The notes beneath the pieces are model-generated. The model searched no databases. It had not been told where the DNA came from and saw only the letters and a list, made by a program, of their open reading frames with translations. A stretch of 64,000 bases of DNA from contig CM030362.1 in NCBI GenBank assembly GCA_017893485.1, forward strand, positions 257,575,744 to 257,639,743, written 5' to 3'. The position numbers and the translations under genes were made by a program. Positions 46,840-58,340 of this stretch are shown piece after piece. The DNA comes from Hemerocallis citrina. Lineage: Eukaryota; Streptophyta; Magnoliopsida; Asparagales; Asphodelaceae. How positions within the stretch are numbered: position 1 is the first letter of the stretch; each line of letters begins with the position of its first letter.

Positions 46840-47890
46840 TCAAGTCAAGTGCAAAATGCTTGTGCAAGTGCAAAATGCAAGTGCAATCCTTGGCTATTTT
46901 GCTAGCCAATCTACAAATGCCTAGCACATGTACCAATAGCAAGATGATGATGAAGGTAACAGACTATTTTGCTACATTTAAGTTTTGGCAAATCTGCAAA
47001 TGCCTAGCACATGTACCAATAGCAAGTGCAAATCCTTGGCTTTTTAATTTCCCCTTGAGGTTGATGCTTATAAAATTATCAAGTGAATCTATTTATCTAC
47101 GCATGGATGTCATACAGTGATACTTGAATAGTATGTTTTGGCTCAATCTAATATGAACTGTTAATCCTCTGTTTTCTCTGGCACATTTTTGCTTTGAGTC
47201 TTTGGCTCTTTACATCAGGAAGGGAATTGTCCATAAAGAATTTTCAAGATGATGAGATGGATTATGTTTTTGAAGTTGCACAGTATGATTCATTTATGAT
47301 TTAATTAAAGATTTATAGGAGTGATTAGTGATGAAATAATCCTATCTGAGCTTTATATGAGCTTTATGATTGATTGTTAAAGTGCAAAATGCTTGTGTAG
47401 GTGCAATACTTGGCTATTTTGCTAGGAAATCTGCAAATGCCTAGAACATGTACCAATAGCAAGATGATGATGAAGGTAACAGACTATTTTGCTACATATA
47501 AGTTTTGGCTCAATCGTTGGCTTTTTAATTTCCCCTTGAGCTTGATGCTTATAACATTTTCAAGTGAATCTACTTATCTACGTATGGATGTCATACAGTG
47601 ATACTTATTACTTGAATAGTCTGTTTTGGCTCAATCTAATATCAAGTGTTAATCCTCTGTTTTCTCTGGCACATTTTTGCTTTGAGTCTTTGGCTCTTTA
47701 CATCAGGAAATGGAATTATCTATAAAGAGTTATCAAGATGATGAAGGTAACATACTATATTGCTACATTTAAGTTTTGGCTCAATCCTTGGCTTTTTAAT
47801 TTCCCTTGGGCTTAATGCTTATAACATTATCGAGTGATTCTACATATGGATGTCATACAGTGATACTTAGAGTCTTTGATAGTTGGTGCA
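46840..47890. repeat. Large imperfect direct duplications
   Basis: CAAGATGATGATGAAGGTAA and the following GACTATTTTGCTACAT stretch occur at about 46939 and 47460, and a shorter version at about 47730. CCTCTGTTTTCTCTGGCACA occurs at about 47166 and 47653. The copies are spaced about 490-520 bp apart. The small open frames in the units (46812-47120, 47401-47601) are similar only because of the duplication. Confidence 0.8.
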
Positions 47891-49779
47891 AATTCATTAA
47901 AAAGTAACCTTTAATCCACAAATTGGCATATACAAAAGTCGTCGGTGCAAATAGTTAAGTTGATCTAAGATCATTTTCACCTATTACTACTTCAACTCAA
48001 ACTATAATGAAATAGTTTCTAAACCAGATCCAAATTGTGAACAATAATGACCCACACGTTTTCTAGTTGGAAGAAGATGTGCGGGAGACTCAAGTCGAGC
48101 ATGGAGAGTCTTTTGGATTAATTTTATTGATTCGACCATATTAGATTTCTGGTTTATTGTAAAGAACAAATAGCACTTAGTAACCTCAAAATGTTTAGAA
48201 CAACAAATATTAGCATTAACCTTCGTAACATATACAATCAGATATCCACGGGAATACTAAAAAATTTAAAATCTGCAACTCTAAATAGATACAATCCTAA
48301 AATTAGATGCAAAATTAGAAGAAAAAAAACAGTATCAATTTCGAATAACACTTACAATCCTAAAATCTGTGCTGAGGTGAAAGTTGGGTTGACGGAGCTG
48401 CAAAACAGAATCAATCCTAAATTAGATGCAAAATTAGATGCAAAACAGTATCGATCCTAAAATTACATGTAAAATTAGATGCAAAACAGTATCAATCTAA
48501 CACAAACCCAACAAAACGAACGCAATACCTGAGATGTAGAGACAAATGAACGCAACACCTGCCAACATAGGTGAGAACAACAGCATTCTTCTCTTCATTG
48601 CATTTCCTTCTATTTCCTTCCTTCATAACAAAACAAATATAAACAAAACTTCAATAACATTAAAAAAACGCCTCGGAATGACATCTGTTCTTCTATTTCC
48701 AGTAAAAAATTAGCTTTTACATCAACACATGATGGCATTAACATTTAGGGACAGAACAATAACCACAAAAATAATCTAGACAGTAAGTAATGAGCATAAA
48801 TTGAAGATGCATGTATATACCTTGGGGTGGTACTCTGCATTACGCGCTTGCAGGGCAATGGACTTTAGATCCAACTTGAAGTCCAAATTTACAGTTTACA
48901 CAATATTCCTGCTTATTCAAGCAACATTTCAAATACTTCAAAATCAAATTAAGGGCACCCACATACATTTTACATAACTAAAAATGCATGTGAATGCTTG
49001 CCAGTAACAAATTCTTAAAACAGCCGCACTTACATTGTTCAACTTGGAGTAAGTTCTCTGTACGAACTTACAAAACATATATTACTGCCTCATTAAGTTA
49101 CAACATACAAAGTTACAACATAATGGAAGAGTAAATTCATTTTGAACATTCACAATGGAAGAGTGATCTTAACTATTTAACCCTTCACTTAATTAATGAA
49201 CAAAGTTACAATATACACCTTACCAACTACTCATTCTTACAATAGTCACTTAAATAGCTCAATCCAGCCAACTCTTTGTTCTCACCTAATAATAAAAACA
49301 CCCTCACACATTATCTTCTAAAATTTTCTTTCGCTGTTGGTCCAAAACAGGGGCTGCGTGGTTTATCCACTCTCCAGCCAATTTTGAACAAATCTCCCAT
49401 TAAACTCTATATATTTACTCCAAAAAGGGTTGATCCAAACTCCATTCATTACTTTATTAAGATAACTAACATTTGGATGAGTGAGAACTGAGTCTCACAT
49501 TGAACTCTAATATCAACCTCATGCCAACTACAATTCTAGTTTAGTTGCTACAATTTTATGGTCCTATTAGTTCCACCAAACAGTAAAGAGCTTCTTTATA
49601 AACCAATTTCCACCAAACAGTAAAGAGCTTCTTTATAAACCAATTTTGTGTGCAATCAGTACATGTTGTTAGAAGTATAAAAAATATTATCTGAAACTCA
49701 AATCTCAATCATCTAAAACCCTAATAACCACAGAATAACATTGAAATTTTAATAATTTTTGTGTAACTACTAACTACTA
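47891..49779. other. Stretch with no recognised gene, minor repeats
   Basis: Short repeats of CCTAAAATTAGATGCAAAAT at about 48290-48490. A ~44-bp tandem duplication (CCACCAAACAGTAAAGAGCT) at about 49574 and 49610. No coding signal I trust; the frame at 49276-49491 has no recognisable similarity. Confidence 0.5.
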
Positions 49780-50505
49780 ACTACGAAGAATCTGGGAAGA
49801 AAAAGTAAATTTCAAAGCTCCTGTAGTAAATTTCAAAACCAAAAATTACTTCCCAAACACTTATAAAATTAAGTATATCTGAGATGTAGAGACTGTGAAA
49901 TCGATGGTTAGGATCAACTGAGGATGTGGTCAGCAGTGGAGCGACGGCGGAGAGGGGTTCGGTGGTTGGATGGGGTCGCAGTGGAGCGACGTCGGAGTTG
50001 CCGCTGGTTGTCGTTGATTGCAAAAGGGAGGAGGTCAGGGCTGGTGGTCGATGAGAGCGGAAGGGAGGAGAACGGCGGTCGAGGGATCTACTTTGTTGGC
50101 GACTTGAGGTGGGGGGGCTGTGTGGTGACAGGATCGAGAACGACGGTCACGATTGGAGGTAGGGGGTGCTGTGTGGTAGGGGAGGGGTCAACGGTGGGAG
50201 AGCAGCGTTGAAGAGGCACCGGAGGTGGTCAGAGATGGCGGGGGGAAATTTACTGGATCGATGAAAGAGAGAGAGCGGGGAGAGAGAGAGAGAAGGAGAC
50301 AGTGAGAGAGAGAGAGAGAATGAGCGGTAAAGAGATAAGAGAGAGAAGGGGTATTTTGGGAAAGAGAGAGAGTGTGTGGGGGGGGGGGTTTGAAATTTTG
50401 GGATTTGAAATTTTGGGCGGGAAAATATGTTTGGTGAGAGTAGATCTGGTCCATTGATTTGGGGAGAGATTGAATGTGAGCCACCTGATAGCTTTCATTG
50501 TAATT

Positions 50506-50510
<5 letters not shown>
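49780..50510 (-). mobile_element. Helitron-like 5' region with GC-rich leader
   Basis: The end at 50400-50510 matches the 5' region of family-2 Helitrons (minus strand AAAGCTATCAGGTGGCTCAC, then a TCAATGGACCAGATCTACTC stretch), also seen at 40790-40870 and 51140-51260. Further in are CT runs (GA on the plus strand, 50265-50375) and a GC-rich block (49925-50235) that looks like a gene leader or first exon on the minus strand. The terminal TC is lost in the (TA)n expansion. Confidence 0.5.

Positions 50511-50597
<87 letters not shown>
50511..50597. repeat. (TA)n microsatellite
   Basis: More than 40 TA units, expanding the end of the Helitron-like sequence. Confidence 0.95.
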
Positions 50598-50601
<4 letters not shown>

Positions 50602-50611
50602 CTATTTATTA

Positions 50612-51274
<663 letters not shown>

Positions 51275-51279
51275 ATGAG

Positions 51280-51675
51280 TAATGTGAGCCGCATATTTGT
51301 ATGAGAAAGTTTTCCTCATACAAAGTGATTATACTCATTTGGTGAGGCCCTCATGGAAGATCTACTCCGTTCATCATGTTTATCATGCCAATAAATATAT
51401 GTGTAGAAAAAATCAAGTGGTTCAGAGGTTATTACCCATGCATCATGTGGGTCCAATTTGTGGTTCGAATTGTATTACTGTTGAAATCGTTCATTTTTCA
51501 ACCATATGATGCATGGGTGAATGACCACCAAACCACTTGATTTTTTCTACACATACATCAATTAGTATGATATACATGATGGACAGAGTGGATATTCTAT
51601 AAGGGCTCCATCAAGTGAGTATAATCATTTTGTAAGAGAAAAATTTCTTCATACTCTATATGAGGCTCACTTTCC
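51280..51675. mobile_element. MITE with long inverted repeats
   Basis: GTGAGCCGCATATTTGTATG at the left pairs with CATACTCTATATGAGGCTCA at the right. Further inward GATTATACTCATTTGGTGAG pairs with CAAGTGAGTATAATCATTTT, and AAAAAATCAAGTGG (51407) pairs with CCACTTGATTTTTT (51533). A GAGGCTCACTT word is repeated twice more in the adjacent (TA)n (51715, 51769). Confidence 0.72.
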
Positions 51676-51679
51676 GATA

Positions 51680-51711
51680 TATATATATATATATACTCTA
51701 TATGAGGCTCA

Positions 51712-51759
<48 letters not shown>

Positions 51760-51779
51760 GCTCACTTATATATATATAT
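51680..51779. repeat. (TA)n interrupted by GAGGCTCACTTA words
   Basis: Three TA blocks separated by copies of the preceding MITE's terminal word. It may come from slippage over the MITE end. Confidence 0.85.
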
Positions 51780-52389
51780 TGTTGCCGCTAAATTCGGTGT
51801 GGGGGCAAACAGATGAATTTGTGAGTTCTTGGGGAAACTGAATAGGAGAACCTGTATACCTGTTCCGTCGAACTCTGATCGTCGCTCCCGCCGTAGACCT
51901 GCAAAAAGTGCGAGACACCGGGATTGTTCCCGGCGACGCACCCTCCGACGCTCAAGTCAGTAATCTAGAAGAGATTATGAAAGAGCGTTTAACTAGAAAA
52001 AGATTGATTACCTCTTAATGGAGATGGGTGAGGGGTATTTATAGGCGTCTTAGGGACTGGTTTTAGGAATGTAATCCCCGTGATTAGATAAGGAATATTC
52101 CTCGTAGTCAGATAAGGCATGTAATCTGATAAGGTATATTCCCTATAATCAGTTAAGGAATTTAATTCCTAATCCCCAGTGAAAAGATAGATGTGAATCA
52201 TGGCCGTTGATTTAGATCTAATCAGGGACCTTGATTGTATCTTGCTGGACCGGGCGTGCAGCGGGTTGGAACCCGTGCCCAGTTGAGGTGGATCTGTTTG
52301 TTATGTGAAATTACCATCTTGCCCCTGAGCTGTAGGATTCGTGCCCCATTTGGTCGGTCTCGATTGAACCCCTGTTTTTGGCCACATCA
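51780..52389 (-). repeat. 3' LTR of the Tat element
   Basis: TGTTGCCGCTAAATTCGGTG ... GGCCACATCA, 610 bp, the same length and family as the LTRs at 390-996 and 4708-5317. A minus-strand CCTATAAATACCCC box at about 52032-52046 is the probable TATA. Confidence 0.88.
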
Positions 52390-52409
52390 CGAGCCCCCCA
52401 CTCCTAAAG
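52390..52409 (-). promoter_or_regulatory. Polypurine tract of the Tat element
   Basis: Minus strand CTTTAGGAGTGGGGGGCTCG, directly followed by the LTR start TGATGTGGCC. Confidence 0.8.
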
Positions 52410-52799
52410 GCTGAGGGTGATCAGTCTTTGAGGAGTAGTTTGACTAACTCAGTGGTCAGTGGAGCTGTATCGTAGTCTGAATGGGTGATTTTTGAATCCT
52501 GGAGCGTGGGGGTAGGTTAGTTCCTCCTTTTTTGATGCCCTACGATGCTCCAAAGCTGTATCGAGTTTTTATCTATTTTTCCGGATTATTTATTTAACTT
52601 TGCGATGTATTGGCTAATTGTTCGGGGGTTTTAACCGTATATTCTAGGCGATAATTGCTCGTTCGGTGGCTTAGAAATATCCCCCGAATTTTTAATTATT
52701 TCCTGGAATTTTTGGCTAATTTTCCCGAATTTTTAGCGATTTTTCGCAATTTTTTAAATAAGTAAAACGATTTAAATAAATAAAAATCAATTTTTAATA

Positions 52800-54250
52800 C
52801 CTATTTATGGCGTGGCGTCATCTGGGCCTTCGATCAAGGCGGAGCGCGAGTTTCGGAACGATCAGACGATCCCTGTTCCTCGGAAGGATTTTTTCCCAAA
52901 AACGAGGGTCGGCACTCCGTCACCTCGTCTCGGAGGCGTGGCGCCGCGGCTCAAGGGGTCGGCGACTCGGCTTGAAGGATTGATACCTCGGTTCGGAGAA
53001 TCCGAGGTACGTGGCATTATCTAGGCCGTCCAAAAGCGTTATCTTGTCGTTTTGTGGACGTGGCAAGATCTGGGTCGTCCATCATGATGAGCGCGCTTTT
53101 CTACAAGATCTAACGGCTCATAAGGGTCGGAGCGTTTTTTTGCCAAAAACGAGGGTCGGTACCCCAGCGTCCCGGCTCGGAGGTGTGGCGCCGCGGCTCG
53201 AGGGGTCGGCGACTTGGTTTGAAGGGTCGGTACCTCGGTTCGGAGAATCCGAGGTACGTGGCATCATCTAGGCCGTCCATCTCCAGCGTGGATCCCCATA
53301 AAATGCTATCTTGTCGTTTTGTGGACGTGGCAAGATCTGGGTCGTCCATCATGACGAGCGCGCTTTTCTACAAGATCTGACGGCTCATAAGGGTCGGAGC
53401 ATTTTTTTGCCAAAAACGAGGGTCGGTACCCCAGCGTCCCGGCTCGGAGGTGTAGCGCCGCGGCTCGAGGGGTCGGCGACTCGGTTCTAAGGGTCGGTAC
53501 CTCGGTTCGGAGAATCCGAGGTACGTGGCATCATCTAGGCCGCCCATCTCCAGCGTGGATCCCCATAAAACGCTATCTTGTCGTTTTGTGGACGTGGCAA
53601 GATCTGGGTCGTCCATCAAATTCTGACGTGAATTTCGGAGAGATCCGACGGCGACTTTGCCTCGGGAGGATTTTTTTGCCAAAAACGAGGGTCGGTATCT
53701 CGTCACCTCGGTTTGCATTCCTCCGCGCCGTTTCCCGGGGAACGAGTCGAGTGTTTTTGGGTCAACTCGGTAGCTCGGTTGCTGAGCCATTCGTTCGATA
53801 GCTCGGCTCGTTAGACCGGTCCCCGAGCTGCTGCTTGTGTTTTTGAGGGTTCCGCCATTCCGTGTGAAGTAACTCGGTTGCTCGGCTGTGCTGTTCGGTA
53901 GCTCGGCCGACCAAGCCAATGGCAGGCAGTTCGGAAGGTCTGCGTGGACGGATCTGGGCCGTTCATCTTGGCACGCATCACGAGGATGGGGTTCAGATCA
54001 CGAAAAAACGCTATCTTGTCGTTTTGTGGGCGTGGCGCAATCTGAACCGTCCATCAAATTCTGACGCGAATTTCGGAGAGATCCGACGGCGACTTTGTCT
54101 CGGGAGGATTTTTTGCCAAAAACGAGGGTCGGTATCTCGTCACCTCGGTTTGCATTCCTCTGCACCGTTTCCCGGGGAACGAGTTGAGTGTTTTTGGGTC
54201 AACTCGGTAGCTCGGTTACTGAGCCTTTCGTTCGATAGCTCGGCTCGTTA
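52800..54250. repeat. Tandem array of a ~267-bp unit, degenerating to the right
   Basis: TGGACGTGGCAAGATCTGGG occurs at about 53055, 53322 and 53589. CCAAAAACGAGGGTCGG occurs at about 52897, 53142, 53411, 53678 and 54116. Units 53000-53270 and 53270-53540 are nearly identical; the outer ones differ more. The same CCAAAAACGAGG core returns at 57990 and 58274, so both sides of the antisense gene share this sequence. Open frames here (for example 53368-53919 minus) follow the repeat period and are not genes. Confidence 0.85.
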
Positions 54251-54379
54251 GATCGGTGGCCGAGTCGTTACTTGTGTTTTTGAGGAGTTCCTCCATCTCT
54301 CGTACCGTCGCCCCCTTCTCACTGGGCGTTTTGGCTTCTTAGTGGGCCTTTGGGATTCCCAAGGAGGCCCGTTACCACT

Positions 54380-54595
54380 TGGGGTTATAAGTTACCATTT
54401 CTTCACCCCTGAGCTCATTTCTCACTTTTCACTCCACGATTTTACTTTTGTTCTCTAAGTCTTCTGCTAGCGGCGCTCTTGCTCCACGGTGTTGACGTTA
54501 GCTGTCGCGTGGGCCAGGCGATTTCCGGCGAGCATTTTCCGACCGTGAACGTCACTTCAAAGGTTAGTTTGCTTTTGCCTTTGCTTTTTCAAGAG
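54380..54595 (+). promoter_or_regulatory. Probable promoter and leader of the antisense gene
   Basis: A TATA-like GGGTTATAAGTTACC at about 54384 is followed by a pyrimidine-rich leader. A leader intron fits: donor AAAG-GTTAGT at 54562, acceptor TTTTTCAAG just before the ATG at 54596. Confidence 0.5.
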
Positions 54596-56880
54596 ATGTC
54601 AAGGGTTAGCTCGGGGAGTGGTACCTCGTCCTCGGGCGATGATAGCGCCGGGGAGAGGAGTAGGGCGGAAGCTCGAAGAAAGGGGAAACAGATGGCCGAA
54701 CCGTCGGTTACCGAGTTGAGGATCGGGAAGAAGAGGAGGACGGGGGAGACCTCGCCCCCCATAGTGGGGGTGGTTGTGGAGAACCCGAAGCGAGCCCCCG
54801 AGATGGGACAATATCCTTCCGTCCTGTCCGGGCATTCGGGAGTAAGGCAGTACGAGGGCGATCTTCTGGAGAAAGCGATCTACGGGAAGTCGAAGATCGT
54901 CGAGGAGCCTAGCCCGTTCCTTCACTCCGAAGCCGACGAGCTCACTTCGTCGTTGTCTGAGAAGGATCTTCTCCGGATCAGGAAGGCATTCGTTATCCCG
55001 CCGGAGTACAAGCTGATGGTCGCTGGCCCCGGGATGCGAGCAAACTCTAAGTTGCCGTCGTCGGACATGTGCATGTTTGACGTCGACTCCTTGAACGCGG
55101 GACTGCGTTTCCCGCTGCACCCTTTCATACTCCAGATCCTCGGCTGGTATTGTCTCGCCCCTACTCAATTCAGTCCGAACACTTGGCGTCATGTGAACTC
55201 ATTCTTGCTTCAGTGCCACCGAGCCGAGGTAATGCCGGACTTATCAGTTTTCCGGGGCCTGTATCGGATAAACAGGCAACACCAGACGGAGTATCGGTAC
55301 TACTTGGGGCCGAGGAGAGGCGTTAAGATTGTAGAGAACCCCGACTCACTTAAGGGTTGGAGGGAGAAGTATTTTATCATAAGGGGTGAAGTGATTCGGC
55401 ATATTCCGTCCCGGTGGAAGGTGGAGGTGCCGAAATTTGCGCGAAGCGACCCCGCACTGTCTGAGGCCGAGGAGGATGTAGCGAGGAGAATCACGGCCCT
55501 TCCGGTACTGAGTTGGAGGGAGTTGACCGAAGAGGTGTTGTTCGGGTCCGGACTAAGCCCCATCGACCCGAGTACGCTCTTGACATCTCATTCATTTTTT
55601 TTTCCTCAAGTCTTCAATCCGTCTGGCTTGATTCGTTTTCTTTTTTCGTTGATGCAGAGTCGATGAAGATTGACTTTAAAGCTATGATGGCCGATAGGTC
55701 CAAGCTGACCGGGGCCAGAAAGAGGAAGAGGGCGGCCGAGGGTGCATCTTCGGGTGCGCAGCCCGCGGTCGCTACTAACGTTACCCCGCCTCCCCCGGCT
55801 ACCGAGGTGCCTTCGGAGGTTGTGGTGGTGGAGGGGACCTCGGCCCCTGTCGCCCCGTCTGCGAACGAGGGTGTTTTTGATGTCAATGCGGCGCTGGCGC
55901 TCGAGTTTCCCCCGTTGACTAAGGCGGCCGAGGAAATCCTGACCGAGCAGCACAAACAGTTGTTTGTGCCGAACTGGCGGGTGAAGAACCATGATGGTTT
56001 CCTCGGCAACTCGCAGATGTCAATGCAGGTCGTCAAGCACTTGGCGACCCCGAAGGATAAGGTCGCGCTGAAGGCAGGAAGGGTCGGCGACGACACTTAT
56101 GAAGTCGCCCGGGGGCTTGTTTCGGTAAGTGTTCGCAAATTTCTTCAAGTTTGTTACTCGGTTTGTACTTTGTACTTATCGTTGTCTTCGTAGGCCACCG
56201 TTCACTTCGGCCATCTCATCGAGGCGTTCGCCGAGCAGGAGAAGGAGCTGAAGTCCGCCAGCGAGAAAGACAGGCTGGCGAAGGTCAAGGCGGTCAAGGA
56301 ACTCGAGGCTGAGCAGAGGCGAGCCGAGGCACTGGACGTTCGGGTGGCCGACCTTACTGCCGACCTGAAGAAAGCAAAGGAGAGCCTTGAAGCGGAGTCC
56401 GCCAAAGCCGCCAAGGCCGCCGAAGAGCTTGCTGCGGCGGTGAAGTCCTTGGCCGATGAGAAGGCGGAGAGGGGAGCGCAGGCCGCGAGGATCAGGGCAG
56501 AGGTTGAAGCCGAGATCGAGGCTGAGGCGAAGAAACATATGGCTGAGAACATGGAGAAATCCTATCAGATGGCCCTGGACCACGTTCAGGCTCGCGTCCC
56601 CGGCTTCGAGCGAGTCGGCTATCGACTGTGGCCCGAGTCGCCCGTAGACGATGAGGAGGGAGGTGATGAGGACGAGGCCGAAGGCGAAGACGGGGGGGGG
56701 GAGAGGACGACCCGGCTAAGGGGGAGATCGAGGGGCCGTCCGTCGTTGCGCCCGGGGTCGGAGCGGAGACGCAGGTGGACCCCTGATTCTTTCGTTAAAC
56801 CTTTTGTAGTTTTTGTTTTGCTTTCTCTTCCGAACCTTGTAACACCTTTTGCGGACTGGCCACCGCTTCTTGATGAATGA
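54596..56880 (+). CDS. Tat antisense additional ORF (aORF1), putative gypsy-type transposon domain
   Basis: Three exons join in phase: 54596-55571, 55658-56124 (donor GTAAGT) and 56194-56880, giving about 709 residues. The N-terminus is Ser-rich with a basic patch (RRKGKQM). Residues about 120-260 match the plant putative gypsy-type transposon family (Pfam Transposase_28 type): PPEYKLMVAGPG, AGLRFPLHPFILQILGWYCL, TPNTWRH-like PNTWRHVNSFLLQC. Exon 2 adds a basic KRKRAAEG patch and an Ala/Pro-rich linker. Exon 3 is a long Lys/Glu/Ala coiled coil (AAKAAEELAAAVKSLADEKA). Near the end, a run of ten G (56692-56701) precedes an Arg-rich tail; another frame continues acidic (DDPAKGEIEGPS), so the tail may be a frameshift product. 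It lies opposite to gag-pol. The function of these ORFs is not known; a DNA- or RNA-associated role is only a guess. Confidence 0.7.
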
Positions 56881-56950
56881 AAGAACGTTTTGTCTTTGAA
56901 ATTTTGTCTAAGTGTTTGGTTCGGTCGTAGGATAGGCCCCCGTCACGGCG

Positions 56951-57640
56951 ATGGCTCGGCGGCAAGTAGAGCTGTTTCATCTATCTCTCGTGGAACGCCT
57001 CGAGGGCGAGATAGACCTGACGAGGAGGATACTGTACAATGTGGAGAAGAAGAACGGAGAGCTGTTGGCCGAAGTGTACCACTTGCGGATAGCTGAAGCC
57101 GAGCTATTCGCTAAGGAGGAAGAATTGGCTTCGGTTTCGGCTGAACGAGATGAGCTCGTGAAGAAGGTCGAGCATTTGCAAAGGGTGACGGTCGACAAGA
57201 GTATCGAGGTGACCCATCTGCGCCGTGTCATATCTGACAGCGCCGAGTACCCCGGTTCGGCGAAGCTTCCTCGGTTCAAAATCGTCGTGAGGGACGAGGC
57301 GCTGAAGGACCGGATCGTCGAACTGGAGGAGGAGGTCGCTCGGCTCAAGCCTCAGCCGGCGAGGGCTAACGTCCGGAGCACCTCGTGTACTCGCGAAGAG
57401 ATTGAGCGAGGGATCACGTTCTATCAAGCGGCGACCCGGACTCCTATCATAGGTAGGTCAGCCGCCGACGCACAAAGCGGTGTGGCGGTGTCTTCAAGCA
57501 GTGCTTCGGTCGGGGCGACTGTGAGGGTCAGCGGCGAGGGGGCGTCCCGGTTCGTCGGCTTGGAGACGAGCTCGGAGGCCAAGAAGCGCCGACCCAAAGT
57601 GTCGTTGAACCGGAGTGTCCCCCTTCCTCGGAGGAAGTGA
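56951..57640 (+). CDS. Tat antisense additional ORF (aORF2), coiled-coil protein
   Basis: A 229-residue open frame starts at ATG 56951 after an acceptor-like TCGGTCGTAG and ends at TGA-like stop codon 57638-57640. Residues 1-140 are strongly heptad-like (LERLEGEIDLTRRILYNVEK in part, AKEEELASVSAERDEL, LKDRIVELEEEVARLKPQ), so a coiled coil. The rest is Ser/Ala-rich with a basic end (EAKKRRPKVSLNRSVPLPRR). It may be a separate gene, or further exons of the 54596-56880 gene, which also ends in a coiled coil. An AATAAAA polyadenylation-type signal lies at about 57711. No family recognised. Confidence 0.55.
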   Translation: MARRQVELFHLSLVERLEGEIDLTRRILYNVEKKNGELLAEVYHLRIAEAELFAKEEELASVSAERDELVKKVEHLQRVTVDKSIEVTHLRRVISDSAEYPGSAKLPRFKIVVRDEALKDRIVELEEEVARLKPQPARANVRSTSCTREEIERGITFYQAATRTPIIGRSAADAQSGVAVSSSSASVGATVRVSGEGASRFVGLETSSEAKKRRPKVSLNRSVPLPRRK

Positions 57641-57775
57641 GCGGGTCATGCCTTCTGATATTTTCGCTGAACTCGCTGTTGTAATCTTTTTGTAATCTCG
57701 TCCAAGTTATTAATAAAATTGGGGTTGATTTATCCGAAGTGTCCTCTATTGGCTGTTTATCGAGTCTTTTGTCGC

Positions 57776-58340
57776 AGCTCTGATTCTGTTGCTCGGCTTT
57801 TGGTGCCGATCGACGTGGGGTGTCCATAGCCGTTGGATGGTGGCACGAATCCAGAGGCAGGCCCAAGTCCCAAGAAAATGTTATCTTGTCGTTTTGTGGG
57901 CACGTGGCGCAACTGGATCCACTCATCACGCTCTGGCACACAATTTGAGAGGATCTAACGGCGAGTTGCCTTCGGGATGATTTTTTTTCCAAAAACGAGG
58001 ATCGGTACCTCGTTAGTTCGGCACAATTTATGGTCGAGACGGATTCCCAACCATTGTGTTACTCTGATTCTGTTGCTCGGCTTTTGGTGCCGATCGACGT
58101 GGGGTGTCCATAGCCGTTGGATGGTGGCACGAATCCAGAGGCAGGCCCAAGTCCCAAGAAAACGTTATCTTGTCGTTTTGTGGGCACGTGGCACAACTGG
58201 ATCCACTCATCACGCTTTGGCACACAATTTGAGAGGATCTAACGGCGAGTTGCCTTCGGGATGATTTTTTGCCAAAAACGAGGGTCGGTACCTCGTTAGT
58301 TCGGCACAATTTATGGTCGAGACGGATTCTCAACCATTGT
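57776..58340. repeat. Two tandem copies of a ~287-bp unit
   Basis: TTCTGTTGCTCGGCTTTTGG and the following ATCGACGTGGGGTGTCCATA occur at about 57784 and 58071. The copies are nearly identical over about 270 bp and contain the GTTATCTTGTCGTTTTGTGG and CCAAAAACGAGG words shared with the 52.8-54.2 kb array. Confidence 0.9.

Noticed and set aside
46812..47601. Two similar frames (102 and 66 residues) that might be a duplicated small gene
   Set aside because: Similarity is explained by the large direct duplication at DNA level; untranslated flanks are just as similar.
50188..50601. Open frames starting with long Tyr-Ile repeats (also at 21480, 40094, 41227, 50427, 50898, 50959)
   Set aside because: These are translations of (TA)n microsatellites and neighbouring TE sequence, not genes.
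53368..53919. 183-residue minus-strand frame
   Set aside because: Runs through the 267-bp tandem repeats and repeats with them.
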